Source: an uncultured Burkholderiales bacterium
GTDB taxonomy: Bacteria > Pseudomonadota > Gammaproteobacteria > Burkholderiales > Burkholderiaceae_C
Direction: 5' to 3'
NCBI GenBank assembly: GCA_903870145.1
Contig: CAIQBO010000036.1
Coordinates: forward strand, 1 to 64,000
Length of the DNA stretch: 64,000 nt
This document shows, piece by piece, positions 15,402 through 23,546 of this stretch. Numbering within the stretch: position 1 is the first letter of the stretch; each line of letters begins with the position of its first letter. Below the pieces are notes generated by a model that made no database searches, was not told where the DNA came from, and was given only the letters and a program-made list of their open reading frames with translations. The position numbers were made by a program, and so were the translations under genes.

Positions 15402-17042
15402 TCAGGCGTCAGCGGGCGGCGCTTCCTGTCGGTTGATCAGCCGCCACATTTTTTTATCTGTGTCTGTCAGCTGATCCTCTTGGTTGGCCAAGGCGTTGAA
15501 TTTTTCGGGGTCGGCCAGCAAACTCAATTGCCTGATCTGACCAATTAAAAATTTGTAGTGCTCAATCGCGTGTTTGGGGTTGCTTGCGATTTTATGCAGC
15601 GGCAAGGTGGAGACATCGTCCATCAACTGTCGCTCTCGTTTGGCGCGTTCAACCAAGCGCCTGACCTCTTCGTCACTCAAGTGCAGTCGTTTGGTCTCCG
15701 CTTGAATGTAGGCGGCTTCTTCTTCATCGATGACGCCATCGGAGAGCATTTCAAACAACTTGTTGACCAAGGTTTCTCGCTCGATGCGCAGTTGATCGCT
15801 GAAGGCCGAGGACAACAAGGCCGCAGGAATGGCAAAAATACCGATGCCCATCAAAGCCAAAATGATGGTCATGATCCGGCCCATGGGCGTGACAGGCGAG
15901 ATGTCGCCATAGCCTACTGAGGCCAGCGTGATCACAGCCCAGTAAATAGACTGCGGAATGTTTTCAAACTTTTCAGGCTGAGCTTCGTGTTCAAACAAAT
16001 AGCCCAAACTGGCAGTCAAAATCACCAACAACAGCATCACGAAACCCGAGGCAGCCATCACAGGCCATTCGCGTTTGAGCACTTTGGCCAATGATGCGGT
16101 AGCGCCTGTGTGGCGCGTGAGTTTAAGCAATCGCATCAGCCGGAACACTCGCAAGAAGCGAAGGTCAAACAAGTGATGCAAAAAGACTTCTAAGAAGAAC
16201 GGAAGAATGGCCAAGAAATCGATCATCGAGGAGGTGGTTTTAGCCTGTTTCAAGCGCCCAGTCAGGGCCTTTTGAAAGCCAGGTTCTTCAACGCAACAGT
16301 AAATCCGCAAACAATATTCGATCGAGAAAATGCCAACTGCTACGGCATCCAAGACTAAAAATTCGACGTTCAGCAAATAGTGGATGCTTTGCACCGACTC
16401 TAAAACCACAGCGATCACAGAGACCACCACCCACACCACAATGAAGCCATCAAATAAATTGTGCAGTGTGCCGCCATACTCGCTGGGGAACACCAGCGCA
16501 TGTATTTTTTGACGGAAAGTGCGGCCCTTGTTGGCCAGAACAAACTCTTTGTAGGCCGGAATCAAGACGCGGAATAATTTCAGTATCCGCAACAACCTCA
16601 GGGACCGCAAAAAGCGCAAATCGATGGCAATGAAGGCTTGCAAGAAGAAGGGGATGATGGCCAGAAAGTCAATGATGGCGAAGGGGCTGCCGACATAGCG
16701 CAGCCTTGGGAGGCTGGATTTTTTGAACTCTTCATCTTCAGGGGCCAAATAAAGTCGAAGTATGTATTCAACAGAAAACACGATCACCGAGATCAAATCA
16801 AAAAAGTGAAACAGGTGTTTATAGGGCTCAAAAATGGCAGGGACTTGCTCAAAAACCAGCGCAAACAAATTGCCAACAATCAAAAAGCCAATCCAGCGGT
16901 CCACCGTTTTTTGGTGGTTGCCTTCGATGTTGGGGTTCAATAACCATGCATACAACCAAGCTCGCATGGGCAGGGTGTGAGAAATATCAGCAGGCCTGGA
17001 TTTGCCCAGCAGCTTGGCTTCGAGTTCGGATGTGCTTTCCAT
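15402..17042 (-). CDS. Potassium channel with two voltage-sensor domains and one pore
   Basis: The 546-residue protein has two tandem voltage-sensor-like units followed by a single pore. The first unit has S1 near 50-67, S2 near 80-99, S3 near 122-138 and S4 with R143, R146, R149, R152, K155 and R158. The second has S1 near 198-217, S2 near 228-248, S3 near 273-289 and S4 with R295, R298, R301, R304, K307 and R310. The pore has S5 near 327-349, a filter SVGYGD at 375-380 and S6 near 387-411. The two units repeat each other closely (IDFLAIIPFF and IDFLAILPFF; FSVEYILRLY and FSIEYCLRIY). A helical, charged cytoplasmic tail (about 415-546) includes DGVIDEEEAAYI. Bacterial Kv channels normally have one sensor per subunit. 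Potassium selectivity is inferred from the filter. Confidence 0.85.
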   Translation of the reverse strand: MESTSELEAKLLGKSRPADISHTLPMRAWLYAWLLNPNIEGNHQKTVDRWIGFLIVGNLFALVFEQVPAIFEPYKHLFHFFDLISVIVFSVEYILRLYLAPEDEEFKKSSLPRLRYVGSPFAIIDFLAIIPFFLQAFIAIDLRFLRSLRLLRILKLFRVLIPAYKEFVLANKGRTFRQKIHALVFPSEYGGTLHNLFDGFIVVWVVVSVIAVVLESVQSIHYLLNVEFLVLDAVAVGIFSIEYCLRIYCCVEEPGFQKALTGRLKQAKTTSSMIDFLAILPFFLEVFLHHLFDLRFLRVFRLMRLLKLTRHTGATASLAKVLKREWPVMAASGFVMLLLVILTASLGYLFEHEAQPEKFENIPQSIYWAVITLASVGYGDISPVTPMGRIMTIILALMGIGIFAIPAALLSSAFSDQLRIERETLVNKLFEMLSDGVIDEEEAAYIQAETKRLHLSDEEVRRLVERAKRERQLMDDVSTLPLHKIASNPKHAIEHYKFLIGQIRQLSLLADPEKFNALANQEDQLTDTDKKMWRLINRQEAPPADA

Positions 17043-17051
17043 GATGCCGCC

Positions 17052-17633
17052 TTAAAATTCGAATTCTTCAATCTTGATGGCATAGCCACCCCGGTCACAA
17101 ACAGTGATGCGCATGGACACGAGCGAGTCTATGGGGTCGTTGTCCACCAATTGTGTGGCCACCATGGGAATAGCCGAGCCTGCAGGTGTGGGAGATAGTT
17201 TTTCTAAAAATATCCCGCCAATGGAGCTGTGGTCTTTGGTGTCGCACTTGGCCACAAACTGGGGCAGCTCACCGGTAAAGGGGTTGCGCAAATCTTTCAT
17301 CGGTGTATCGCCAGTTTGCAGCGCTGCAAAGCACTCGCCCCAGCGCTTGCGCTCCGTGGCGCTGCCAATGCAGGCTTCAATCGGGAAGCCTTCTTTGAAA
17401 CGTGCGGCGCTGTTTTCCTTGAACCACTTGCTCCAAGCCTCGCCATTTTGCTTGGTCACTTCGTTTTTCATGCCCTCTTGGTAGGACAGTTGACCGACCC
17501 AGCCCACACCTAACAAAATGCACAGCAACATCACTAAAAACATGATGTCTGTGGCGGTTGGTAACCCGTTGCTGGGCTTAGCCGGGACCTCTTCTTCGGG
17601 CGAAGTGTGGGTGTCTGAGACGTTTTGACTCAT
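17052..17633 (-). CDS. Hypothetical single-pass membrane protein
   Basis: The 193-residue protein is not recognised. It has a short acidic cytoplasmic-looking N-terminus, one membrane segment (about TATDIMFLVMLLCILLGVGWVG, near 29-50) and a soluble region with several cysteines. The start at 17633 (MSQNVSD) is chosen over 17687, because AGAAAG lies upstream and the extra residues look non-coding. It lies nine bases upstream of the channel gene on the same strand, so it may be an auxiliary subunit or merely a co-transcribed neighbour. Confidence 0.65.
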   Translation of the reverse strand: MSQNVSDTHTSPEEEVPAKPSNGLPTATDIMFLVMLLCILLGVGWVGQLSYQEGMKNEVTKQNGEAWSKWFKENSAARFKEGFPIEACIGSATERKRWGECFAALQTGDTPMKDLRNPFTGELPQFVAKCDTKDHSSIGGIFLEKLSPTPAGSAIPMVATQLVDNDPIDSLVSMRITVCDRGGYAIKIEEFEF

Positions 17634-17693
17634 AAAAGAACTTTCTGGGTTTGAGCACAGGTGCGCATGGCCTACATTTCCAAACAAAGGCCG

Positions 17694-17721
17694 ATATTAG
17701 GCAATTAGCTCAAAAGGTCAA
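17694..17721 (-). promoter_or_regulatory. Candidate sigma-70 promoter of the channel-ureD unit
   Basis: On the minus strand TTGACC (17716-17721) and TAATAT (17694-17699) are 16 bases apart, about 60 bases before the start of the small membrane-protein gene. This is the only promoter-like pair noticed for the three-gene unit ending in ureD. Confidence 0.35.
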
Positions 17722-17748
17722 GCATTTTGCGCTAGTTTGGCTAGCACT

Positions 17749-18516
17749 TTATTCGTTGTTTGTCCCGCGATGGGCCCAAGCAGTGGTGTGTTTTTCAATG
17801 TAACTGAACAATTCGTACATGGCCATGGCCATGGCGCCCACCACGACCAAGCCCGAAAAGGCCAAGCCCATTTGCATGGCGGACCCTGCTGAAATCAGCA
17901 GGTAGCCAATCCCTTCATTGGAGGCTGTCATCTCGGAGACAGTAGTTCCGACAAAAGCCAGAGTGATGGCCACTTTCAATGAGCCGTAAAAGTAGGGCAT
18001 CGAGCGGGGCAGGCCCACTTTGATCAGCACATCCCATCGTTTGGCGCCCAAAACACGCAGCACGTCTTCCAGCTCGGGCTCCAAGGTGGCCAGCCCAGTG
18101 GCAATGTTGACCATGATGGGGAAAAAGCTGATCAAAAAGGCCGTCAAGATGGCCGGGCCAATGCCGATGCCAAACCAGACCACCAAAATAGGCACAAAGG
18201 CCGCTTTGGGCAGCGCATTAAAGGCTGTCATGAGGGGATAGACAGCGGCATATGCCAAGCGCGAACTGCCGATCACAAAGCCCAGCATGACGCCCACCAC
18301 AATGGCAATGCCAAAGCCCACCATGGTGACCCAATACGTGCGCCAAGCGTGTGCGGCAATCACATCGCTGTATTCAATGGTTTGCTGCAAGATGCGCCAA
18401 GGGCTTGGAAAAATAAATTCAGAAACCTGCAAGCCCGAACACAGGGCTTGCCAAATGAGCAGGGTCAGGGCCAATAAAATCCAGGGTGACCAACGTTCTA
18501 GTGTTTTTTTGTTCAC
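17749..18516 (-). CDS. ABC transporter permease (SsuC/TauC/NMT1-associated type)
   Basis: The 255-residue membrane subunit belongs to the family that transports nitrate, taurine, sulfonates or pyrimidine-like compounds. It has about six membrane segments and the coupling-helix EAA-type segment VLRVLGAKRWDVLIKVGLPR. Its start overlaps the ATPase stop by four bases. Together with the ATPase and NMT1-type binding protein upstream it forms one importer at the end of the allantoin-degradation operon. That suggests a purine- or ureide-derived nitrogen substrate, but the sequence cannot tell which. Confidence 0.88.
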   Translation of the reverse strand: MNKKTLERWSPWILLALTLLIWQALCSGLQVSEFIFPSPWRILQQTIEYSDVIAAHAWRTYWVTMVGFGIAIVVGVMLGFVIGSSRLAYAAVYPLMTAFNALPKAAFVPILVVWFGIGIGPAILTAFLISFFPIMVNIATGLATLEPELEDVLRVLGAKRWDVLIKVGLPRSMPYFYGSLKVAITLAFVGTTVSEMTASNEGIGYLLISAGSAMQMGLAFSGLVVVGAMAMAMYELFSYIEKHTTAWAHRGTNNE

Positions 18517-19349
18517 AGGGCACCTGCGGATGAGGGGATGATTGCACCGGTTTGTCGCATGGCACCAATGTGGCCACGCAGTTCGTGCACGATATCGGTG
18601 AATTGCGGCGTGTAGGTGATTTCAAGGTCACGCGGCCTGGGCAAATCAATCTCTCGCTTGAGCACAAAGCGGCCAGGGCTTTTGCTCATGACATAAACCG
18701 TGTCGGCCAAGAACACCGATTCGCGCAAATCGTGTGTGACCAAGATCACATTGAAGTGCTGCTCGGTCCACAGGTCGCGCAAGATGCACCACAACTCTTC
18801 ACGTGTGAAAGCGTCGAGCGCGCCAAAGGGCTCGTCCAGCAAGAGCATTTTGGGCTCGTGAATCAAGGCGCGGCACAGGCTGGCGCGTTGCTGCATGCCC
18901 CCAGAAAGCTGCCACGGAAATTTGTTTTCATAACCGGCCAAGCCTACAGTTTTGAGCAAACGGCACGCGCGCTGGGCGTACTCTTGCTTTTTTTGTTTGA
19001 ACTGAGAGCGAAATGGTTCGACAATTTCCAGCGGCAAGAGCACGTTGTCCAAGGTGGTTCGCCAAGGCAACAGAGACGGTGCTTGAAATGCCATGCCACT
19101 GATTTTCAAAGGCCCCGTGACGGGCTGGCCGTCCACCAAAATTTGACCTTTGCTGGGGCGTTTGAGGCCCGTGGTCAGCTTCATGAAGGTGGACTTGCCG
19201 CAGCCCGAGGGCCCCACGATGGCGATGAATTCACCCTGGCGAACTTGCAGGTTGATGTCTTCGACAGCAAAGTGGTTTTGGGCCAGCAACTCGTCGTTGT
19301 AGGCCAGCCAAACATTTTGGAAATCTACAAAATTTTCAGTGGAAGCCAC
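18513..19349 (-). CDS. ABC transporter ATP-binding protein (SsuB/TauB type)
   Basis: The 278-residue ATPase has Walker A GPSGCGKST, signature LSGGMQQRASLCRAL, Walker B LLLDEPFGALD and a switch-histidine segment VTHDLRESVFLAD. The GMAFQAPSLLPWRT segment (Q-loop) is typical of the nitrate/taurine/NMT1 subfamily. It lies eight bases after the binding-protein gene and overlaps the permease gene by four bases. It powers the same importer. Confidence 0.9.
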   Translation of the reverse strand: MASTENFVDFQNVWLAYNDELLAQNHFAVEDINLQVRQGEFIAIVGPSGCGKSTFMKLTTGLKRPSKGQILVDGQPVTGPLKISGMAFQAPSLLPWRTTLDNVLLPLEIVEPFRSQFKQKKQEYAQRACRLLKTVGLAGYENKFPWQLSGGMQQRASLCRALIHEPKMLLLDEPFGALDAFTREELWCILRDLWTEQHFNVILVTHDLRESVFLADTVYVMSKSPGRFVLKREIDLPRPRDLEITYTPQFTDIVHELRGHIGAMRQTGAIIPSSAGAL

Positions 19350-19357
19350 GCGCAGCC

Positions 19358-20392
19358 TTACTTTTTAGGCCTGGGCAAAATGTCCAATTCTTTGGCGCTG
19401 GGCAAGAACGATCCATTCCAGATTGCTTCAGAGTTCACGCGTGTTTTGGTGCTGAATGCATCAGAGACTTGTGAGGCCATCAAAGTCAGGCGAGGTGCTT
19501 TGATTTGGCCAAAGCCTTCTTCTCGGGCCGATGGGCTGTTGATCACGGTGTCAATGGCCAACTGCAAGCGGCGAGTTTCCAACTCGGTGTTGATGATGCC
19601 GTCGCGGGCTTTGACATCGGCAATGGCTGCTGCGGGGTTGTTGATCACGTCTTTGGCGCCTTTGGTGAAGGCGGCCAGAAAGGCTTTCACAGCAGCGGGG
19701 TTTTCCTTGATGATTTTGGGTGAAGCAATGATGACGTTGCCATACAACTTCACGCCAAAGTCAGGGTATTGCATGACCACCACTTCGTCAGCTTTGACGC
19801 CGCGCGCTTCAATGTTCAACAGGGAGGTGAAGGTGAAGCCGGTGATGGCGTCCACATCGCCGCGCACCAACATGGTTTCACGCAGTGGGGGGTCCATCGC
19901 GGTCCAGGCCACGTTGCCAATGTTGTTGGCTTTTTGGAAGATGGGGAACGCGCGGCGGCCTGCGTCAAACACGGGGGCGCCAAGTTTTTTGCCAGCCAAA
20001 TCGGCAGGTGTTTTAATGCCCGATTTTTTCAGCGCCATGACCGAAGCAGGCGTGTTGTTGTAGACCATCATGATGGCCACAGGCTTGTTCGGTGCATCAG
20101 GGTTGTTGGCGTGGAATTCCATCAAGGCGGCCAAATCGGCAAAGCCCAAGTCGTAAGTGCCAGAGGCCACGCGCGTGACGGCGCCGCCCGAGCCGTTGCC
20201 GGCGTCCACAGTCACGTCCAGCTTGGCGTCTTTGAAGTAGCCCTTGGCCACAGGTGTGAGGAACAGGGCCGCAGGGCCTTCAAAGCGCCAGTCGAGTTGG
20301 AACTTGATGGGCGTGACTTGAGCGCTGAGTTGCCCCATGCTCAGGGCGGTTAAAACGGCTACGCTGGCCTTGAGGAAAAAACGAAGGGTCAT
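19358..20392 (-). CDS. NMT1/THI5-like ABC transporter substrate-binding protein
   Basis: The 344-residue periplasmic protein has a signal peptide (about 1-25, ending LSAQ) and the NMT1/THI5-like pattern IKFQLDWRFEGPAALFLTPV, GYFKDAKLDVTVDAGNGSGG and YDLGFADLAAL. The family binds pyrimidine precursors, nitrate, sulfonates or other small N-compounds. The start at 20392 has GGAG eight bases upstream; the frame is open further, but without such a site. A sigma-54-type promoter (20444-20459) lies just upstream. That supports nitrogen-regulated uptake, plausibly of allantoin, urate or another ureide. Confidence 0.88.
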   Translation of the reverse strand: MTLRFFLKASVAVLTALSMGQLSAQVTPIKFQLDWRFEGPAALFLTPVAKGYFKDAKLDVTVDAGNGSGGAVTRVASGTYDLGFADLAALMEFHANNPDAPNKPVAIMMVYNNTPASVMALKKSGIKTPADLAGKKLGAPVFDAGRRAFPIFQKANNIGNVAWTAMDPPLRETMLVRGDVDAITGFTFTSLLNIEARGVKADEVVVMQYPDFGVKLYGNVIIASPKIIKENPAAVKAFLAAFTKGAKDVINNPAAAIADVKARDGIINTELETRRLQLAIDTVINSPSAREEGFGQIKAPRLTLMASQVSDAFSTKTRVNSEAIWNGSFLPSAKELDILPRPKK

Positions 20393-20443
20393 GAGGGCAT
20401 CTCCAAAGTAGGAATGGTGGTGAAAAGAATTCATGAAGATCAA

Positions 20444-20459
20444 AGCAATAACAATGCCA
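20444..20459 (-). promoter_or_regulatory. Sigma-54-type promoter of the NMT1-type importer
   Basis: On the minus strand TGGCATTGTTATTGCT fits TGGCAY-N5-TTGCW, with GG and GC 10 bases apart. Transcription would start near 20433, about 40 bases before the binding-protein gene. It lies within the 100-base gap after the M20 hydrolase gene. No clear NtrC site was found nearby. Confidence 0.6.
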
Positions 20460-20492
20460 TTATGACCGGCCAAAATGCATGGTTTTCAAACT

Positions 20493-21758
20493 TCAGCTCA
20501 ACAAGTCGAGCAAGCTGCGGGCGATAACCTGCGTGGCTCGGCGCAGGTCTTCTAAATTCAATCGCTCGTCGGCCCGCTTGGCGTGAGATTCTAAAACGGT
20601 GCGAGGCCCGGCGCCATAGATCACGCCGGGTATGCCGTGCTCGCCGTACAAACGCACATCGGTGTACAAAGGCGTGCCCATGGCGGGAATGGCTTGGCCA
20701 AACACATGGCCTGCGTGTTGCTGCAGTGCTGTGACCAAGGGCACGTTGCCGGGCAGGGGCTTCATGGCGTGGGCCATGAGCATGCGCTTGATTTCAATGT
20801 GAGCTTGCGCATCGGCAGGCCGGCCTTGGTTGAAGGTGTCGGTAGCCTGCTGGATCACTTGGCGAATGTTGGCTTCAACTTCGATCGGGTTTTCCTCAGG
20901 AATCATGCGCCGATCGAGCTTGAACATGACGCTGCCTGGCACTACATTGGTGTTGGTGCCGCCCTCAATGAGGCCCACATTCAAGTAGGGGTGGTCAATC
21001 CCTTGAACTCTGGAATGCACCTGCTGGTAGAGCGTGTTTTGTGCGTAAAGCGCATTGAGCACTTGCACTGCGGCTTGCATGGCGTCAACACCCGTGTGCG
21101 GAATCGCAGCGTGCGCCATTTTGCCGTGCACTGTCACTTGCATTTGCAGGCAGCCATTGTGGGCCGTGATCACTTGGTAGCTAAAGCCTGCGGCAATCAT
21201 CAAATCGGGCTTGGTCAAGCCCTTGGCGAGCAACCAGCCTGGGCCATATTCGCCGCCAAATTCTTCGTCGTAAGTGAAGTGCAACTCAACAGCCCCTTTG
21301 AGCGGGGTTTGGAGGGCTTCTAAGGCGCGCACCGCAAAAGTGAAGGTGGAAAAATCACATTTGCTCACGGCAGTGGCGCGGCCATACATGTGGCCATCGT
21401 GAATCTCTGCGCCGTAGGGCGGGTAGGTCCAGCCTTCGCCAGGCGGCACCACATCGCCGTGGGCATTCAAGGCGATGGTTTTGCCGCCTGCACCGTAGGG
21501 CCGGCGAACAATCAAATTGGTCAAGGAGGTCAGGCCATAGTCTTTGACTTGTGCCTCTGGCACGGGGTGCTGCTCAGCTTCAAAACCCATCTCGTGCAAC
21601 AAGGCGGCAGTGCGCAAAGCGTGCGGCGTGTTGTTGCCGGGTGGCGTGTCAGTGGGCACTTTGACCAACTCTTGGAGAAAGCCCACTTGCTCGTCAAAGT
21701 GGGCATTGATCCAAGCGTCAAGTTGGGCGTACAGGGTGGATTTTTCAGTGTGGGTCAT
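20493..21758 (-). CDS. M20-family amidohydrolase (ArgE/DapE type), atypical metal motif
   Basis: The 421-residue protein belongs to the M20 di-zinc hydrolases. It shows the first ligand motif NAHGDVVPPG, the catalytic and ligand glutamates in TYDEEFGGEYG, and a late histidine in LESHAKRADE. The bridging-aspartate motif, usually GRG-x-x-D-x-KG, reads GRATAVSKCDF here, with valine at the usual aspartate position and an aspartate four residues later. It lies three bases downstream of the UraD-AllC gene and just upstream of the importer. It may act on a ureide such as ureidoglycolate or on another N-acyl compound; the substrate cannot be read from the sequence. Confidence 0.8.
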   Translation of the reverse strand: MTHTEKSTLYAQLDAWINAHFDEQVGFLQELVKVPTDTPPGNNTPHALRTAALLHEMGFEAEQHPVPEAQVKDYGLTSLTNLIVRRPYGAGGKTIALNAHGDVVPPGEGWTYPPYGAEIHDGHMYGRATAVSKCDFSTFTFAVRALEALQTPLKGAVELHFTYDEEFGGEYGPGWLLAKGLTKPDLMIAAGFSYQVITAHNGCLQMQVTVHGKMAHAAIPHTGVDAMQAAVQVLNALYAQNTLYQQVHSRVQGIDHPYLNVGLIEGGTNTNVVPGSVMFKLDRRMIPEENPIEVEANIRQVIQQATDTFNQGRPADAQAHIEIKRMLMAHAMKPLPGNVPLVTALQQHAGHVFGQAIPAMGTPLYTDVRLYGEHGIPGVIYGAGPRTVLESHAKRADERLNLEDLRRATQVIARSLLDLLS

Positions 21759-21761
21759 ACA

Positions 21762-23546
21762 TCAAGCTTCTTGCGTCAATTGTTCAAGCAAGTGGGAGAA
21801 GGCCTGCACGCAAAGTTGCATGTCGTCGCAGGTCGTGGATTCAAGAGGGTTGTGGCTGATGCCGCTGTTTTCACCGCGCACAAAGAGCATAGCTTGGGGC
21901 ATGATTTCGTGCAGCTTCATGGCGTCGTGGCCGGCGCCGCTGGGCATCACGAACAAAGGTGCACCCAAGGCTTGCACGGCATTTTCCCAGCGCTGTTGCC
22001 ATGCGCTGGCGCTGGGCGCTGCGGCGGCTCGAAGGGTGGCTTCGCGGTGACACACGAGGCCGCGGCGTTGGCAAATTTCATCGAGTTTTTCTAGCACGTC
22101 GTGCTCCAGCGCATCACGCTGCGCATCATGGGGTGCGCGCACATCGATCGAGAACACACAGCGCCCTGGCACCACATTGATCGAGCCGTTGGGCACACTC
22201 CATTGGCCGATGGTGGCCACAGAGTCGCCGTCTTGCGCGGCGCGTTGTTCCATGAACAGCGCCAACTCGGCCACTGCACAGGCAGCATCACGGCGCCGCC
22301 CCATGGGCGTGGTGCCAGCGTGACTGGCCATGCCCACCATCTCGCACAAATAGCGCACACTGCCGTTGATGGAGCTGACCACGCCCAATGGCAGGTTCAA
22401 CTCGTTGAGCACGGGGCCTTGCTCAATGTGCACTTCCACAAAGCCCAAGTAATCACTGGCTTGGCGTTTGATTTTGTCAATGTCTTGAATGGCCAAGCCC
22501 GCATGCAGCATGGCTTGGCGCATGGTGATGCCTTGGGCATCTTGCTGCTCTAACCAAGCCGGATTGAACTGACCGACCAATGCGCCTGAGCCTAAAAAAG
22601 TGGCTTTGTAGCGCTGGCCTTCTTCTTCCGCAAAGGCCACAACTTCGATGCCAAAGGGCAAGCGCATTTGCGCGCGGGTAAGTTTTTGGACGCAGGCCAT
22701 GGGCGCAAAAATTCCTAGGCGGCCATCATATTTCCCGCCATTGCGCACGGTGTCGTAGTGGCTTCCGGTGAGCAAATACACAGGCGGTTTTCCATCGGCA
22801 TTTTGGCTGGGGTGATAGCGCCCCACCACATTGCCAACAGCGTCAATGTGCACTTCGTCAAAGCCAACTTCGTGCATGGTTTTTTCAATGCTGGCGCTGC
22901 AAGCGCGGTGGGCATCGGTCAGGTAGGTCACGGTCAATTGGCCGGCCTGCGCAAACTCGGGGTCGCTGAATTGGGCCAAGTCTTCTTGCCAGTCCCAGAC
23001 TTGTTGGCCTTGTTCCGGGTGACACCCGGTTTTGTCATTCAAGCGCAGCTCGGCAATGCGGTGAACATGGCGCAAACATTCTTGCAATTCAAATTCGGGG
23101 TGACTGTTCAAACGCCGCTCAAAGGTGGTCAAGATTTGCTGCTTGCTCAAGCCCGTTCCGCGCGGGCCACGCACGGCCAAAATAAAAGGCCAAGTGAATT
23201 TGGCGTTGTAGTCTGCGTTGAGTTGTTGAATGCGAGCAAATTCTTCGGGGCTGCAATCGGTCAAGCCTGCTTTGCTTTGCTCAAGGTGAGATTCTGTGGT
23301 CAATTCTTGGCGCAGCATGGCCTTGCCGGCCAACTCCGGGTGGGCCCGAATCAAAGCCAGTTGTGCGTCTGGGCTCGCGTTCGCCACAACCTGCGCCATG
23401 CAGTGTTTTAGATGCGTCCACGATACAAAGGGGCGATGTTTCAGGGCTTGCTCGGCGATCCAAGGTGAGTGCTCGTACAAGCCCTCTAAGCTTTGCATGG
23501 CCAGGGCGTGCGAGGCGGTATTGAGCTGGTCTAGGTTCAAATTCAT
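21762..23546 (-). CDS. uraD-allC: Bifunctional OHCU decarboxylase - allantoate amidohydrolase fusion
   Basis: Two enzymes of purine breakdown are joined in one 594-residue chain. Residues 1-170 are UraD-like, with the catalytic histidine in RAHPELAG (H69) and FTWPFILAVRG. UraD decarboxylates OHCU to S-allantoin. Residues from about 186 are an M20 allantoate amidohydrolase, with GSHYDTVRNGGKYDG (H263, D274), FAEEEGQRY and a late histidine in GAGHDAMKL. AllC converts allantoate to ureidoglycine, ammonia and CO2. The start at 23546 overlaps the puuE stop (ATGA). The frame is open to 23684, but the extra residues are unlike UraD. The intermediate allantoinase step is done by the neighbour PuuE. 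Confidence 0.92.
   Translation of the reverse strand: MNLNLDQLNTASHALAMQSLEGLYEHSPWIAEQALKHRPFVSWTHLKHCMAQVVANASPDAQLALIRAHPELAGKAMLRQELTTESHLEQSKAGLTDCSPEEFARIQQLNADYNAKFTWPFILAVRGPRGTGLSKQQILTTFERRLNSHPEFELQECLRHVHRIAELRLNDKTGCHPEQGQQVWDWQEDLAQFSDPEFAQAGQLTVTYLTDAHRACSASIEKTMHEVGFDEVHIDAVGNVVGRYHPSQNADGKPPVYLLTGSHYDTVRNGGKYDGRLGIFAPMACVQKLTRAQMRLPFGIEVVAFAEEEGQRYKATFLGSGALVGQFNPAWLEQQDAQGITMRQAMLHAGLAIQDIDKIKRQASDYLGFVEVHIEQGPVLNELNLPLGVVSSINGSVRYLCEMVGMASHAGTTPMGRRRDAACAVAELALFMEQRAAQDGDSVATIGQWSVPNGSINVVPGRCVFSIDVRAPHDAQRDALEHDVLEKLDEICQRRGLVCHREATLRAAAAPSASAWQQRWENAVQALGAPLFVMPSGAGHDAMKLHEIMPQAMLFVRGENSGISHNPLESTTCDDMQLCVQAFSHLLEQLTQEA

Noticed and set aside
18552-20063. Open frame of 503 codons on the plus strand
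   Set aside because: It is antisense to the importer ATPase and NMT1-type binding protein genes, which have clear motifs. The frame is a codon-bias shadow.
20393-20492. Xanthine (NMT1-motif) riboswitch before the NMT1-type importer
   Set aside because: The 100-base spacer does not show the conserved stems and unpaired bases that I could recall. It is better explained by the sigma-54-type promoter.
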